A stretch of DNA of 47,085 nt from a virus. The notes below the pieces were generated by a model. That model was given only the letters and a program-made list of their open reading frames with translations. It did not search any database and had not been told where the DNA came from. Positions 15,634-24,898 of this stretch are shown here, piece after piece; the first letter of the stretch is position 1; every line of letters begins with the position of its first letter. Both the position numbers and the translations under genes were made by a program. The DNA lies in IMG/VR virus record IMGVR_UViG_3300022911_000006, positions 1 to 47,085 of that record; one strand, written 5' to 3'.

Positions 15634-17175
15634 TCACTTTACGATGAATAATTTGTTCCTTGCCCTTGTAGCTGCTACGTACCGTATCCTGTTGGACTCT
15701 TCGAATCCAACGATCTGGCGTGCTACATCAATGTCCCATTCCATGGAGATGCAATAGTCGTAGGTACTGCCCTGCGATTTGTGACCGGTCAGGCAGTAGT
15801 TGTACTTTGTCCAGGCAAATTTCTTCTGCATGTTATAGAACTGTTTCCACATCTCCAGCCTGTCAAAGTCTGTGCATTTCTTGGCAGCATCAGCGATCCG
15901 CTTCTGGATATCATCGTATGCCTGCTGACTATCCTCGTGCAGTATCCGTACATTGTACGTCTTACCATCCATGGCCTTCACCTCGCAGTGATATATGATG
16001 AACATCTCTTCGAAGCTCTTCTTCTGTGCCTCATCCAGGTCAAAGCCATCGGTTTCCTGCATGGTCTTATCGAATGCAGTACCGCGATCAATGATATGGT
16101 ACTTGTGCGGGTAGCTGGTGACAGCAGCACTGAGCACTTCCAGCTCTTCACTCGTGGCCAGCGTACGCTTACCTATCGTGAATGGCTTGTCCAGTACCAG
16201 CTTGTCGCCTACGATTATCTTGGGCAGTGAGTCCACGCCATTCATCAGTAGCCTGACTTCTTTGTTGAAGTAGTCCACTGTATCATTGCGCCACGCTACT
16301 ATCTTGATGTAATCAGGATCTCTGCGGAAGTTGCGGGTACAGAAGTACTTTCGAATAAGCTCCCGTACCGCTGGCAGCTTGCGCTCTATAACTTCCACGC
16401 CACTGGTCTCATCATAGTCATACGTAGCCACGATGTTCTGTCTTAAGTACTGCTCCCTGATAGCAAGCGAATAAGCAATGATGGGATTGTCCTTGGCCTG
16501 CCTGACTATCTCCACCAGCTTCAATGGGTGGATCTTGCGGCTCTGCTGTTGTGCTGGCACGAATGGTATGGCATCCTTGTTCTTGCTTCTATCCTGGCTA
16601 TTACCCACCGGTGGTATCTGCAGGGGATCTCCCATGAAGATGACCCGTACCCGGGAGCTGCGCACTGCATCATCGATATAGCCATACAGCTCATCAGACA
16701 GCATCGATGCCTCGTCCACGATCAGGATGTTGATATCATTGATGCGTGGTGCAAAGTCACCGCTCTTGTCAGGTTCGAACACCTCTATCATCTTGCGCTT
16801 GTCCTTTGGATCAGGCTTCATCACCTGCTTAAGTCCCAGGAACGCATGGATGGTAGCGAAGTCCAATCCTGTCTTCAGCTCGCTGTGCTTGTACAGTTGC
16901 CTGACCGCCTTGTGCGTGGGTGCTGTCATACCAAACGAGATACCCGGGTTAGATGCCTTGACAGCCTCTACCACCCGGTTAATAGTGAACGTCTTACCAG
17001 TACCGGCAAATCCTTCCAGCAGGGCTTTGGTCGTCGTGCCTTCTCCAAGGCAGAACGGTACCAGGTAATCGAACGCTGCCTGCTGATCAGCGTTCAACTG
17101 GAATGCCTGGCTTGGTGTGAGAGGATACTCGCGTTTATCTTCGAGTTCTTCTGCGTCATCAAAGATGCTGTCCAT
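15634..17175 (-). CDS. Dda/RecD-like SF1 helicase
   Basis: 513 residues from ATG 17175 (MDSIFDD). Motif I is GFAGTGKT, preceded by the LNADQQAAFDYL Q-like motif; motif II is LIVDEASM; motif III is IFMGDPLQIPPVG; the C-terminal motifs are TGHKSQGSTYD and VAATRARNKL. These are diagnostic of SF1B 5'-3' helicases such as T4 Dda. It probably helps initiate replication and clears protein from DNA. The start lies 17 nt inside the ThyX gene end, indicating coupling; an upstream extension to 17301 would overlap ThyX extensively and is rejected. Confidence 0.88.
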   Translation of the reverse strand: MDSIFDDAEELEDKREYPLTPSQAFQLNADQQAAFDYLVPFCLGEGTTTKALLEGFAGTGKTFTINRVVEAVKASNPGISFGMTAPTHKAVRQLYKHSELKTGLDFATIHAFLGLKQVMKPDPKDKRKMIEVFEPDKSGDFAPRINDINILIVDEASMLSDELYGYIDDAVRSSRVRVIFMGDPLQIPPVGNSQDRSKNKDAIPFVPAQQQSRKIHPLKLVEIVRQAKDNPIIAYSLAIREQYLRQNIVATYDYDETSGVEVIERKLPAVRELIRKYFCTRNFRRDPDYIKIVAWRNDTVDYFNKEVRLLMNGVDSLPKIIVGDKLVLDKPFTIGKRTLATSEELEVLSAAVTSYPHKYHIIDRGTAFDKTMQETDGFDLDEAQKKSFEEMFIIYHCEVKAMDGKTYNVRILHEDSQQAYDDIQKRIADAAKKCTDFDRLEMWKQFYNMQKKFAWTKYNYCLTGHKSQGSTYDYCISMEWDIDVARQIVGFEESNRIRYVAATRARNKLFIVK

Positions 17176-18214
17176 TGTATGTCTTTTTTGCGAACCGTGG
17201 ATCTGTCCGGTTCTCGTTAGGAAATGTCTTGCGGTACTGTCTCCAGCCATAGAAGTTACCAGAGTAGCCTTTACCGTGGTTCCAAAGCAGTGAACCTTCA
17301 TTCATTGGATACGCACAGTGCTCAAATGGTGACCAGTGCCCTGACTTAGACAGACGATCATGTAATGCAATGAGCTTCTTGAAGTCCATTGGTTTACCTT
17401 CCTCACCTACCACAGTATAGGATATCTGTGCACAACGAGCAGTTGCTATCTTGATCTTGATCTCATTCAGTACCGGGAAGTCTATTGCTATGGCTCCCGG
17501 GAACAACTCATCCAGCAAGGTGCCAAATTCAGGGCCCTGTATCTGGTCGCCGAATGGGATGTGCCAATCATAACCGTCTACCAGTACCGGTGTACTAGCG
17601 TTGGCTGCATCCAGCATGATATGAGCAATATGCTGCATGTGTATCTCTGCGGCTGGATCATCCCTGAGTGCGAAGAAATTCTCCCAATTAGTAGAGGTGA
17701 CCAATACTTTGTGCCACATGAATGGTTCAAGCAACCTGTTACAGACTTGCTTGCTTACATTCATACAGAACAGTAGCGTAGCACATTCCACTATCCGGTC
17801 GCGGATATAGAGCCACCACTCTGGTAGTGTACGTTTGCCATGGAAGTTCTTAGCAATGTTCTGGAGAATAGCAAGTAATGCCGGATCCAGTTCATCACCA
17901 TCCTTATACTTGAACCTGTTGAAGAACAGGTCATCGCTGATACCAGGGAACTCGAAGTACTCATCATTGGAATAGTACTCTGTACCCTGCATGCCAGCAT
18001 GGTCTTTCATCCACTTGATAGGTGTGAATGGATTCTCTACTACCGACTTCAACATGAGTCTGAAGGGAATTGCTCTGCTTGATGCAGAGTTACGGGAAAA
18101 CATCCTGTGTGTATTGAACTCCGCCAGGATTATACGTGGCATCACTACCTCCATGGTAATGATACGCCTATCAGTCTTGCTAATAGAGTCCGCAATTACT
18201 TTTGCTGCGTACAT
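17159..18214 (-). CDS. thyX: Flavin-dependent thymidylate synthase ThyX
   Basis: 351 residues. THRMFSRNSASSR (35-47) matches the ThyX signature RHRxxSxNxxSxR except for Thr in place of the first Arg. A second conserved region (STNWENFFALRDDPAAEIHMQH) binds FAD/dUMP. It makes dTMP from dUMP using FAD and methylene-THF, feeding dTTP for phage DNA. It is clearly longer than the usual 220-250 residues because of an insert in the middle. Neighbours are dNMP kinase and PolA, a nucleotide-supply unit. Confidence 0.92.
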   Translation of the reverse strand: MYAAKVIADSISKTDRRIITMEVVMPRIILAEFNTHRMFSRNSASSRAIPFRLMLKSVVENPFTPIKWMKDHAGMQGTEYYSNDEYFEFPGISDDLFFNRFKYKDGDELDPALLAILQNIAKNFHGKRTLPEWWLYIRDRIVECATLLFCMNVSKQVCNRLLEPFMWHKVLVTSTNWENFFALRDDPAAEIHMQHIAHIMLDAANASTPVLVDGYDWHIPFGDQIQGPEFGTLLDELFPGAIAIDFPVLNEIKIKIATARCAQISYTVVGEEGKPMDFKKLIALHDRLSKSGHWSPFEHCAYPMNEGSLLWNHGKGYSGNFYGWRQYRKTFPNENRTDPRFAKKTYNGQHL

Positions 18215-18219
18215 GTCTG

Positions 18220-18771
18220 TTACTTGATTTCATGTGAGGGATCGGTAGCACTTGCCTTCAGGTACAGTTCACGCTTGTTGGTGAACAGTACCCTGCCGGG
18301 TGTACCATTTACATCTGCTTTGATCTCGTCAGTGAGAAGCCCGATCAGTGCTTTGTACTTTCCAAAGTGCATGTTGCGCCGGTGTGACTGCGTATAGAAT
18401 ACTTCATCGAGACAGTCAATGACCAGCCCGAGGAATTCTTCATAGCGATCCTTGTTCTCCTCAATGCCTACCCGTGCCATCAGGTCAACGACCGTGGCTA
18501 TATCGAGTAGCTTTTCCTTTTTCACGTTGCGATCAAGGTAGGAAGGGTTATGCGGTACCGCAGTACGCCTTACTTCCCTGACGCATCTTTCGAGTTGATC
18601 AAGGGTCTGCCTGATCACGTTACGGTTCATGCCTTTGGAGAGTTCTCCATTCTCAAGCAGCAGGCGGGCGAAATGGCAAGTTACGGATGCCATGAACGCC
18701 AGCCTGCATTCATCGAGAGCGAGGTGCTTGAGGTCTTCCTCGCTCTGGGTTGCTGCTGTGTTTGGTTTCAT
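18220..18771 (-). CDS. Helical protein between ThyX and dNMP kinase
   Basis: 183 residues, almost entirely helical, rich in Leu/Arg/Glu, with CHFARLLL and HRRNMHFGKYKALIGLL segments. Not recognised. It overlaps the dNMP kinase stop by 4 nt and ends 5 bp before ThyX starts, so co-expression with nucleotide metabolism is clear. No catalytic motif is visible. Confidence 0.6.
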   Translation of the reverse strand: MKPNTAATQSEEDLKHLALDECRLAFMASVTCHFARLLLENGELSKGMNRNVIRQTLDQLERCVREVRRTAVPHNPSYLDRNVKKEKLLDIATVVDLMARVGIEENKDRYEEFLGLVIDCLDEVFYTQSHRRNMHFGKYKALIGLLTDEIKADVNGTPGRVLFTNKRELYLKASATDPSHEIK

Positions 18772-19637
18772 ACTTTCAAGTTGAGTTTATTGACGGTGTC
18801 TATTACGTTAGAGCGCAATTCTTCCAGGGTTCCATTGTTGTCAATGATTGCATCGAACCCATCATACTTGTCCAGTCCATTCTCACTTGGATGCTGCCGT
18901 AGGCAGTCACCTTCCCAGAGATCCCGGTGCTTGGGATTGTTGATATCAAACGGTATTTCATCAGCTACTACCATACCAGCACGATTAACAAGTACTGTAC
19001 TGGGATACCGGTTGATACGGATGACCTGCCCACCGTGTTGCTTAATGCGGGCTACCTCGTTAGGGAAGCGCACATCCGGGATGATCCAGTTGGGAAATCT
19101 TGCAGGCTCGTCTACCATCGATATAGCATGACCCTGCCAGTGCCTGCTTTCTACCGGTACTTGTTTCCAGTCGCTGAACAGGGCATTGACCCATGTATCG
19201 GGATGGAACTTGTCACGGAACAGGTCAGTACCTACTTCCTGCAACATCATCCGGTAAGTGATGGACTCCTTGCATATCATGTACCGGTTGAAGTTATCAC
19301 GATTGTGAGCGTTAGCTTTCATGATGAATGCCTCGCACTCATCCGAGGTAGCCAGCCACTTGGATGCTGCCATACCTTTCAATGGTGCATCGATGTAGCG
19401 CACAATGTACCGGTCCCATTCCGGTGGCATGTTGGAGTTCTTGAAATCAGCGTCTTCCAGGTTAGCTCGGGTACACCCTGTAAGGATACATACCATATCC
19501 TTGAGCTTATCGGCAAAGCGCCTGATCTGCAGTTCCCCGAGTCGCAATCCTTTGTTGCGCACGAGGAGCTCTGCTATCATCAGGCTTGCTGTGAAGTCCT
19601 TGCCGCTCTGTAATTTTCCTGATATTCCTATCAGCAT
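18768..19637 (-). CDS. Deoxynucleoside monophosphate kinase
   Basis: 289 residues. A P-loop GISGKLQSGKD (4-14) opens the protein as in T4 gp1-type dNMP kinases. Further family-like segments are RRFADKLKDM, YRMMLQEVGTDLFRD, and WIIPDVRFPNEVARI (strand plus lid). It phosphorylates dNMPs to dNDPs, using nucleotides from host DNA breakdown and dTMP from ThyX. The start has the shared leader TATCACCTCTAAAAC 11-25 nt upstream. It follows PolA. Confidence 0.85.
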   Translation of the reverse strand: MLIGISGKLQSGKDFTASLMIAELLVRNKGLRLGELQIRRFADKLKDMVCILTGCTRANLEDADFKNSNMPPEWDRYIVRYIDAPLKGMAASKWLATSDECEAFIMKANAHNRDNFNRYMICKESITYRMMLQEVGTDLFRDKFHPDTWVNALFSDWKQVPVESRHWQGHAISMVDEPARFPNWIIPDVRFPNEVARIKQHGGQVIRINRYPSTVLVNRAGMVVADEIPFDINNPKHRDLWEGDCLRQHPSENGLDKYDGFDAIIDNNGTLEELRSNVIDTVNKLNLKV

Positions 19638-19662
19638 AGCATTTGGTTTTAGAGGTGATAAA

Positions 19663-21828
19663 TCATTTTGTCCAGCATGGTGTGATGTTCGTGTCTGCTT
19701 TCAGGATACCTGTTGGTACTACTACCCTGCCAGCCTCACACATAAGACCGTCGAATATTCCCTTCCACTCTTCAGCAAACCATACCTTGGAGATGGTAGT
19801 CACCTGGTCATGTACCTGCGCACATAACCTGACTATATCCCAGAGGTTGTGGTCTCTGATGTACTCCCGTACCAGTACCATGGCACACTTGGTGATATCC
19901 GCTGAAGATCCCTGGATCGGTTGATTCTTGGATGCCCGCTCTATCTCACCCAGTGTAGGTACATACTTGATTCCTCTCAAGTGCATCTCCGAATAGTTGG
20001 CCCACTCCTTCCAGAATGGGAACCAGCGCTTGCGCCAGAACGGAGCCAGCGTCATGATATAGCCATTCTCCACACCGAACCTGCCAAGGAAATCTAATGT
20101 ACGACCAATACCCGGGAACGTCAGGAAGTACTCCTTGATGAGTCCCAATGCCTCCCGTACCGAGATATCCAGCTCACCTGCCAGCTTTATCTCTGACATC
20201 CCATAGGCCAGTCCGAAGTTGATGGTCTTTACATCATAGCGCATCTTCTTGTGCTTCTTACACTCGCACTTCTTCTTGCTCTTGTAATACGCGCAGTCCG
20301 CCTGAGCTGCATCTTTCCACTTGTCCTTGTACACCAGCTCGGCACAGATGGAATGCAAATCCCATCCCTTGTCGATAGCCTCCATCCACACAGGATCCTT
20401 GGAGATGTAAGCGATCACTACCAGCTCCTGGCTCACGTAATCTGAATCCACGAATACCTCTCCTTCCTCGCATACAAACGCATTCCGGTATCTTGTACCA
20501 ACGGCATCATCCACGGTGATGTTCTGCATGTTCGGTCTGGAGCTGGAGCACCTACCGGTACTGACGATCTGGTTGAAATTGGTTCTCACCATTCCATCAG
20601 AGCCAACATACTTGTTGATGTACTCCTCACCCAAGTCAGTCACCAGTTTGAGTGCCTGCTTGTACTTCTCCAGGTCTTTGAGAATGGGATGATGGAACTT
20701 GTTACGTTCATCTTCACCCAACCCTTTAAGCTTTGGTAGTACGAGCTGCATCATCGGTAGCACCTGCAGCGGTGAGTTCCAGTTGATAGTGATCTTGCCG
20801 GCTGGTATCAGGTATTCCTGCTGTACGAGATACTCCCTGTGATTTGCCAGCATGTACTCGCTCAGTGGCTCATAGTCCTTGTTCAGGTAACAGACCAGGA
20901 TATTCATGTGCTCCGGGTCAAGCGTTGGTCCACGGTCTCTGAGGTATCCCTGCACTACACCCTTGCTACCACCGGAGATATCGGGAAATATCTGGCGAAG
21001 GAGCTCTACCTTCTGCTGCACGGAGTTGAAGTTGATAACAGATCTATCCTTGTGAGAGATATACCCATTAGCAAGGCAGAAGTCCAGAAATGGTTGTTTC
21101 TGCAACCATTCCTCAAGCTTTGTCTTTGCAGCATGCACCACAGGCCATGCGAGGCGCTCATTCTCCCTCCATTTCTCCTTGTCCAATCTCATCCCATAAT
21201 ACGTGATGTCGCTAAATGCGAGCACTGCTTCGTTCTCAAGGGCAATTACGTTGATCAGGTTCTTGGTGATGGCTTCCATCAGTTGCGTAGACCGTATCAC
21301 ATCGAGATAAGCGACATCTGTGACAGCATACAGGATCTTGTCATCGGTCATGACATTGTCCCCGAACGACATCTGCAGTGCCTTGCTCATCATGATGCGC
21401 AGGTACTTCCACGAGATATCAGCCAATGCATAGTCCGCATTCTCCAGCCCGCCTTGCAGTACTTTCTCTGCCAGCATGGTATCATACACATTCTCGATGA
21501 TGATGCCATGGAACCGGCACACGATATACTCAAAAGCAGCATTGTGGATAAGCTTGTTGGTCTTTCCATCTTCAAGATGACTCCTGATGATCTTCTTCTG
21601 TATCTCTGAGAGTTCACTCCATTGCAGGAACCACTGCACACGTTCACCGGTACAGGAGCCAAATTGCATGGAGATTATCTTGAACTCGTTCCACCAGTCC
21701 GTTACATTGGTCTCTATATCGAGCTGGTAGCTTTTCTGGCGGGTGAGCCAATGCAGGAAATCGGCAAATGTGCCCCGCTCATAGCGTGCAGATTCGAAGT
21801 CTGCGATGTACTTTATCTTGCCTATCAT
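19663..21828 (-). CDS. DNA polymerase, family A with proofreading exonuclease
   Basis: 721 residues. 3'-5' exonuclease motifs: LDIET (36-40), HNAAFEY with YDTMLAEK, and YAVTDVAYLD. Polymerase motifs: STGRCSSSRPNMQNI, motif A VDSDYVSQEL (about 457-466), the O-helix region TINFGLAYG, QGSSADITK, and motif C VHDQV near 673. There is no 5' nuclease domain; FEN is encoded separately. An unusual Cys/Lys-rich insert (KSKKKCECKKHKKM, about 514-527) lies between motif A and the O-helix. This is the replicative polymerase of PolA-type crAss-like phages. Confidence 0.93.
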   Translation of the reverse strand: MIGKIKYIADFESARYERGTFADFLHWLTRQKSYQLDIETNVTDWWNEFKIISMQFGSCTGERVQWFLQWSELSEIQKKIIRSHLEDGKTNKLIHNAAFEYIVCRFHGIIIENVYDTMLAEKVLQGGLENADYALADISWKYLRIMMSKALQMSFGDNVMTDDKILYAVTDVAYLDVIRSTQLMEAITKNLINVIALENEAVLAFSDITYYGMRLDKEKWRENERLAWPVVHAAKTKLEEWLQKQPFLDFCLANGYISHKDRSVINFNSVQQKVELLRQIFPDISGGSKGVVQGYLRDRGPTLDPEHMNILVCYLNKDYEPLSEYMLANHREYLVQQEYLIPAGKITINWNSPLQVLPMMQLVLPKLKGLGEDERNKFHHPILKDLEKYKQALKLVTDLGEEYINKYVGSDGMVRTNFNQIVSTGRCSSSRPNMQNITVDDAVGTRYRNAFVCEEGEVFVDSDYVSQELVVIAYISKDPVWMEAIDKGWDLHSICAELVYKDKWKDAAQADCAYYKSKKKCECKKHKKMRYDVKTINFGLAYGMSEIKLAGELDISVREALGLIKEYFLTFPGIGRTLDFLGRFGVENGYIMTLAPFWRKRWFPFWKEWANYSEMHLRGIKYVPTLGEIERASKNQPIQGSSADITKCAMVLVREYIRDHNLWDIVRLCAQVHDQVTTISKVWFAEEWKGIFDGLMCEAGRVVVPTGILKADTNITPCWTK

Positions 21829-22061
21829 TAGTCTTGGATTTGCTCGTGAACGATGCCCTTGCGGGTTCTCTCCTTCCGGTACGGATGTCCTTCCGGCAGC
21901 TCCGCATTGATCTTATCCAGTCTCCTGAAAGCATACTGCAGTACCGAGCGCAGCGTGCCTGGTGTCATCGTTTGTACCAACCGGTACATGAGTGTCACCT
22001 TAGCATTGCTGCCCAGTGCCGCGAACTGCTCTACTGTTTTGTCGAAATCTAATCGCTCCAT
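21828..22061 (-). CDS. Small helical protein next to DNA polymerase
   Basis: 77 residues, helical with a basic C-terminus (HPYRKERTRKG). No named family. The stop overlaps the PolA start by one base, so it is translationally coupled and may be a polymerase accessory. It begins with a run of amphipathic helix (VEQFAALGSNAKVTLMYRLVQ). Confidence 0.6.
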   Translation of the reverse strand: MERLDFDKTVEQFAALGSNAKVTLMYRLVQTMTPGTLRSVLQYAFRRLDKINAELPEGHPYRKERTRKGIVHEQIQD

Positions 22062-22130
22062 TGTAATGGGATTTGTGCAAGAAAATCCTACCGGTTACTT
22101 CAGTACCGGGTAAAATGATTGCTTGCGGGT

Positions 22131-22283
22131 TCAGTTCTTGTGTTTAACGTGCTTAAAACTCTTGGTTTTGTACACTGCAAGGATGGGCTCCTTGGTCTTT
22201 GTGTTTTCTCCGACAACCACTTTCACCTGCACAGGTATCGCCTGTACACGGCTCTTGGTCTTTCGTTTTCTTGACTTTGGCAT
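22131..22283 (-). CDS. Very basic 50-residue protein
   Basis: 50 residues from ATG 22283 (MPKSRKRKTKSRVQ), about one third Lys/Arg, with Lys/His at the C-terminus (KSFKHVKHKN). Likely binds nucleic acid or condenses DNA. ATG 22292 three codons upstream is possible. The start is 15 nt after the 3' end of the tRNA-Phe gene, so it may share its transcript; a longer frame running through the tRNA is rejected. Confidence 0.6.
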   Translation of the reverse strand: MPKSRKRKTKSRVQAIPVQVKVVVGENTKTKEPILAVYKTKSFKHVKHKN

Positions 22284-22297
22284 ATCTATCATTTTTG

Positions 22298-22370
22298 TGG
22301 AGATGATCAGGCTCGAACTGACTACCTCTGGCGTTTCACACCAGCGCTCTACCAAATGAGCTACATCTCC
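22298..22370 (-). tRNA. tRNA-Phe (GAA)
   Basis: 73 nt, all arms present. Acceptor GGAGATG/CATCTCC; D stem GCTC/GAGC; anticodon stem CTGGT/GCCAG with anticodon GAA at positions 34-36 (plus-strand 22335-22337); T-arm GTCAG-TTCGAGC-CTGAT; discriminator A. CCA is not encoded. The loop closes as G32/C38, slightly unusual. It supplies Phe UUC/UUU decoding during late synthesis and sits between the dCTP deaminase and a basic-protein gene. Confidence 0.9.
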
Positions 22371-22457
22371 TGTTCCCGCACTTACCTTGATCAGGATTCA
22401 CAGTGCGGTGCTAACAACTTTTGGTCGTTATATTCTTTGACAACGAACATGAGCTTG

Positions 22458-23003
22458 TCACATGACCACTTCGAAATTCTTCCACATGGCCGATGGCATA
22501 GGTACTCCTGCCTGGTTCTGATACTTAGCATCACCCTTGCGGGCATAGCTCTTCTGTGTATCAGTGAGCGGGAGTACGAACATTACCTGGGCTACTGGCA
22601 TGCGTGCATAGATGCGCAGCGGCTTTACCACTGTCATCTCTAATGTCCAGTGCCCACTAAATCCGAGGTCTCCGAAGCCTGCCGTAACGTGTACGGATAG
22701 CCCCAGTCTACCAATAGAACTCTTGCCCTCTATCGAAGGCACATGGTAGCGACTGGTGGTCTTCTCTACGGTACTGCCGAGATATAACTCTCCAGGCTGC
22801 AGTACAAGCCCACCGGGTGGGATGGTGAATCTCCTGATAGCATTCTCTCGTCTGCAATCAAGGGTTTCTTCATCATATACCAGCAGATGCTCACTGAGTG
22901 AGAGATCATAGCTGTTACTTCCGAGACTTTTCTCATTGAATCCGGTGATTTCAATGCGTCCCGCTTTGACTTCCTTACGGATGTCGACATCACTTAAGAT
23001 CAT
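22458..23003 (-). CDS. dcd: dCTP deaminase (Dcd/dUTPase fold)
   Basis: 181 residues. It opens MILSDVDIRKEV and has SYDLSLSEHL, the nucleotide-binding EGKSSIGRLGL (92-102) and HVTAGFGDLGFSGHWTLEM (105-123), the order seen in Dcd. It converts dCTP to dUTP, providing dUMP for ThyX; whether it is bifunctional (dCTP to dUMP) cannot be told. The upstream leader AATCTAAACAAC is consistent with this start. It belongs with ThyX and dNMP kinase in a dTTP supply route. Confidence 0.87.
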   Translation of the reverse strand: MILSDVDIRKEVKAGRIEITGFNEKSLGSNSYDLSLSEHLLVYDEETLDCRRENAIRRFTIPPGGLVLQPGELYLGSTVEKTTSRYHVPSIEGKSSIGRLGLSVHVTAGFGDLGFSGHWTLEMTVVKPLRIYARMPVAQVMFVLPLTDTQKSYARKGDAKYQNQAGVPMPSAMWKNFEVVM

Positions 23004-23022
23004 TGCGTTGTTGTTTAGATTG

Positions 23023-23976
23023 TTATACTTTGATTGCTATTATCCTGTCCCTTGGGAACTGTGCCACGAATGGAAAATCTCCATCAACATCCTTGGTCTT
23101 GTATATCGTAATATACAGGTCATTGCGCTGGGGATGCATGATACGGTACTGGGTACGCAGGTACACGTATGGCAGACCAATGTCAGTGCCTTGCGGGCTC
23201 TTAACCTGGAAGCTGAACATAAGGTCGTTGAAAGTAAGTAGTATGTACATATCACCTACCATGAGCGCTGGTGGTGGTACTACTGGTGGATCTATTTCTC
23301 TCAGGCGTACCATAAAGGCACTGCCTGTATGAGCAGTAGCGAGCAGGGAATCGTACATGGGCTGTGCTACACTTAAGCCTGATACCACGGATGCATATCC
23401 ACCTGACATGGCCATATCAGCACCCAAGTTAGTGGTGAGATCTGCTGCTGGTGATTCAATGAATGGAGAGAACACAAGTCCCGCAGCCGCTAAACTTATC
23501 ACGGATTGAGTACCAGCATCGGAGCGAATGGCTGCATAGGCTGCTATCATATCACCGGCTGTAAGGCCAGGCGCTATTGCTCCAACGACATTGAACCCAG
23601 TACCGGCAATGGCATCACCACCGCCAGTACCTACGGGGACTTCCCAGTTCTTACCGGGCGACTTCTGAAACACGATGATCACAGCGCCAGAGACATTGTT
23701 CGTAGCGGTAATGATGTTCGGGTTGAACTCGGTGCCTGTATGTATCTTGTAGAATGCTCTAACCTGCATGGAACCGGTATTGCTACCCGGTGGTATCACA
23801 CCGTCGGTAGCGAAGCCGAGATCTATCCAGCCATTGTCCATCACGGGCACATCATTGTAGGGCTTAGCACCGTAAAAGCACAGCATCATATCACCCGCCA
23901 CTGCTCCAAGAGGAATGACAGGATTAAGATTTGCTGTGCCTACCACGTAAGCGCCTGTTGCCCGGATGCTGACCAT
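23023..23976 (-). CDS. Repetitive beta-rich protein, possible adhesin or decoration protein
   Basis: 317 residues, Gly/Ala/Val-rich, few charges, no signal peptide. Three related blocks contain a GDM motif followed by a hydrophobic strand: AGDMMLCFYG (28-37), AGDMIAAYAA (140-149) and VGDMYILLTF (near 242). This reads like tandem jelly-roll or Ig-like domains typical of virion-surface proteins rather than of the replication genes around it. It has its own leader element (TTGACACCTAAAC). It could be an early-expressed decoration, a receptor-blocking protein, or a virion protein transcribed out of block. Confidence 0.65.
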   Translation of the reverse strand: MVSIRATGAYVVGTANLNPVIPLGAVAGDMMLCFYGAKPYNDVPVMDNGWIDLGFATDGVIPPGSNTGSMQVRAFYKIHTGTEFNPNIITATNNVSGAVIIVFQKSPGKNWEVPVGTGGGDAIAGTGFNVVGAIAPGLTAGDMIAAYAAIRSDAGTQSVISLAAAGLVFSPFIESPAADLTTNLGADMAMSGGYASVVSGLSVAQPMYDSLLATAHTGSAFMVRLREIDPPVVPPPALMVGDMYILLTFNDLMFSFQVKSPQGTDIGLPYVYLRTQYRIMHPQRNDLYITIYKTKDVDGDFPFVAQFPRDRIIAIKV

Positions 23977-24006
23977 AGCTTGAATGTTTAGGTGTCAAGA
24001 TACGAA

Positions 24007-24297
24007 TTAGTTCAGCATGTTCTTGCCGGTCACTATCTTCTTTTCACGGAAGAAATCAATGGCCTTGATGGCACTGATAGACAGGTAACTTTCCAGAAAG
24101 AATGCTTTCTGCGCATCGGATGGCACTTGCGGATTGGGGTGGCCTGACTCTGTTTGAAGTCGGATAGTGTCCTTATCCTCCATTACTTTGATGTCAGTAT
24201 CTTTCTCCACCAGCATCGGGCTCTTGCCTTCCAGCAGCACGATAGCATAGTCCCAGTCCTTTATACCTTTGGTGAATCGTTCAATAGCTTTTTCCAT
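24007..24297 (-). CDS. Hypothetical protein
   Basis: 96 residues, mixed charge. N-terminal helix, then an acidic strand region (EKDTDIKVMEDKDTIRLQTE), then helices to a basic end. No family recognised. It overlaps the gene upstream by 17 nt in another frame, so the two are coupled. Confidence 0.55.
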   Translation of the reverse strand: MEKAIERFTKGIKDWDYAIVLLEGKSPMLVEKDTDIKVMEDKDTIRLQTESGHPNPQVPSDAQKAFFLESYLSISAIKAIDFFREKKIVTGKNMLN

Positions 24298-24898
24298 GTA
24301 GATATGGTCTTGTAGCGTTGTACTTCATGTTCCAGCGCATGTGTGATATAATATCGATATTCCACCAGTCGCAGAGTGCTATGAACAGTGCTATTACCGA
24401 TGCCCATTCACTCTTGTCTACACTGAGGCCTGTATCATAGTACCGTGCCTTACCAATGCGCCACATCATCCGGTACAGATCCTGCCCGAAATTCTTGGTG
24501 GTCTCCTTGTCATCAGAACGGCTATACAATGGTACTATGGGCAGTTTGAAACCATGAAAGAAGTCCAGTAGTATGATACCCGCATTGGCTATCTCATCTC
24601 CAATGGTACTCTTGCACAGTGCTTCGTACAGAGCCGAGAACTCTTCGCCTTCATAGTCATCAAGGCACTGAGTTGCTTTCTCCTTTGACCATAGTGGTCT
24701 ACCGGCTATTGAGGCAGGAAAGACACGCCGGGTACGGTGTGCTTCGAGTGCATCACCCAGCTTTGCGATGATCAGCATCAACATCTCTTCCTTGTTACGA
24801 TGCTCCTCATCGGCCCAGAATCCTGCTTCCCGGGATATGTGATGTATCTCTGGTGCGGCTGCCTTGAAGACCGCCAGCACCTCTTTACGATCGATCAT
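24281..24898 (-). CDS. Hypothetical 205-residue protein
   Basis: Helical protein with an aromatic/basic centre (FHGFKLPIVPLYSRSDDKETTKNFGQDLYRMMWRIGKARYYD) and a His-rich start (EIHHISREAGFWADEEHRNKEE). The His/Glu clusters could bind metal, but no known motif is complete. Its ATG overlaps the stop of the upstream 95-residue gene (ATGA), and it overlaps the downstream gene, so three genes form one unit. Confidence 0.58.
   Translation of the reverse strand: MIDRKEVLAVFKAAAPEIHHISREAGFWADEEHRNKEEMLMLIIAKLGDALEAHRTRRVFPASIAGRPLWSKEKATQCLDDYEGEEFSALYEALCKSTIGDEIANAGIILLDFFHGFKLPIVPLYSRSDDKETTKNFGQDLYRMMWRIGKARYYDTGLSVDKSEWASVIALFIALCDWWNIDIISHMRWNMKYNATRPYLHGKSY

Noticed and set aside
15634-17301. 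N-terminal extension of the Dda-like helicase to 17301
   Set aside because: Extra 42 residues do not look like the family, and they overlap ThyX by over 140 nt. ATG 17175 gives a normal start.
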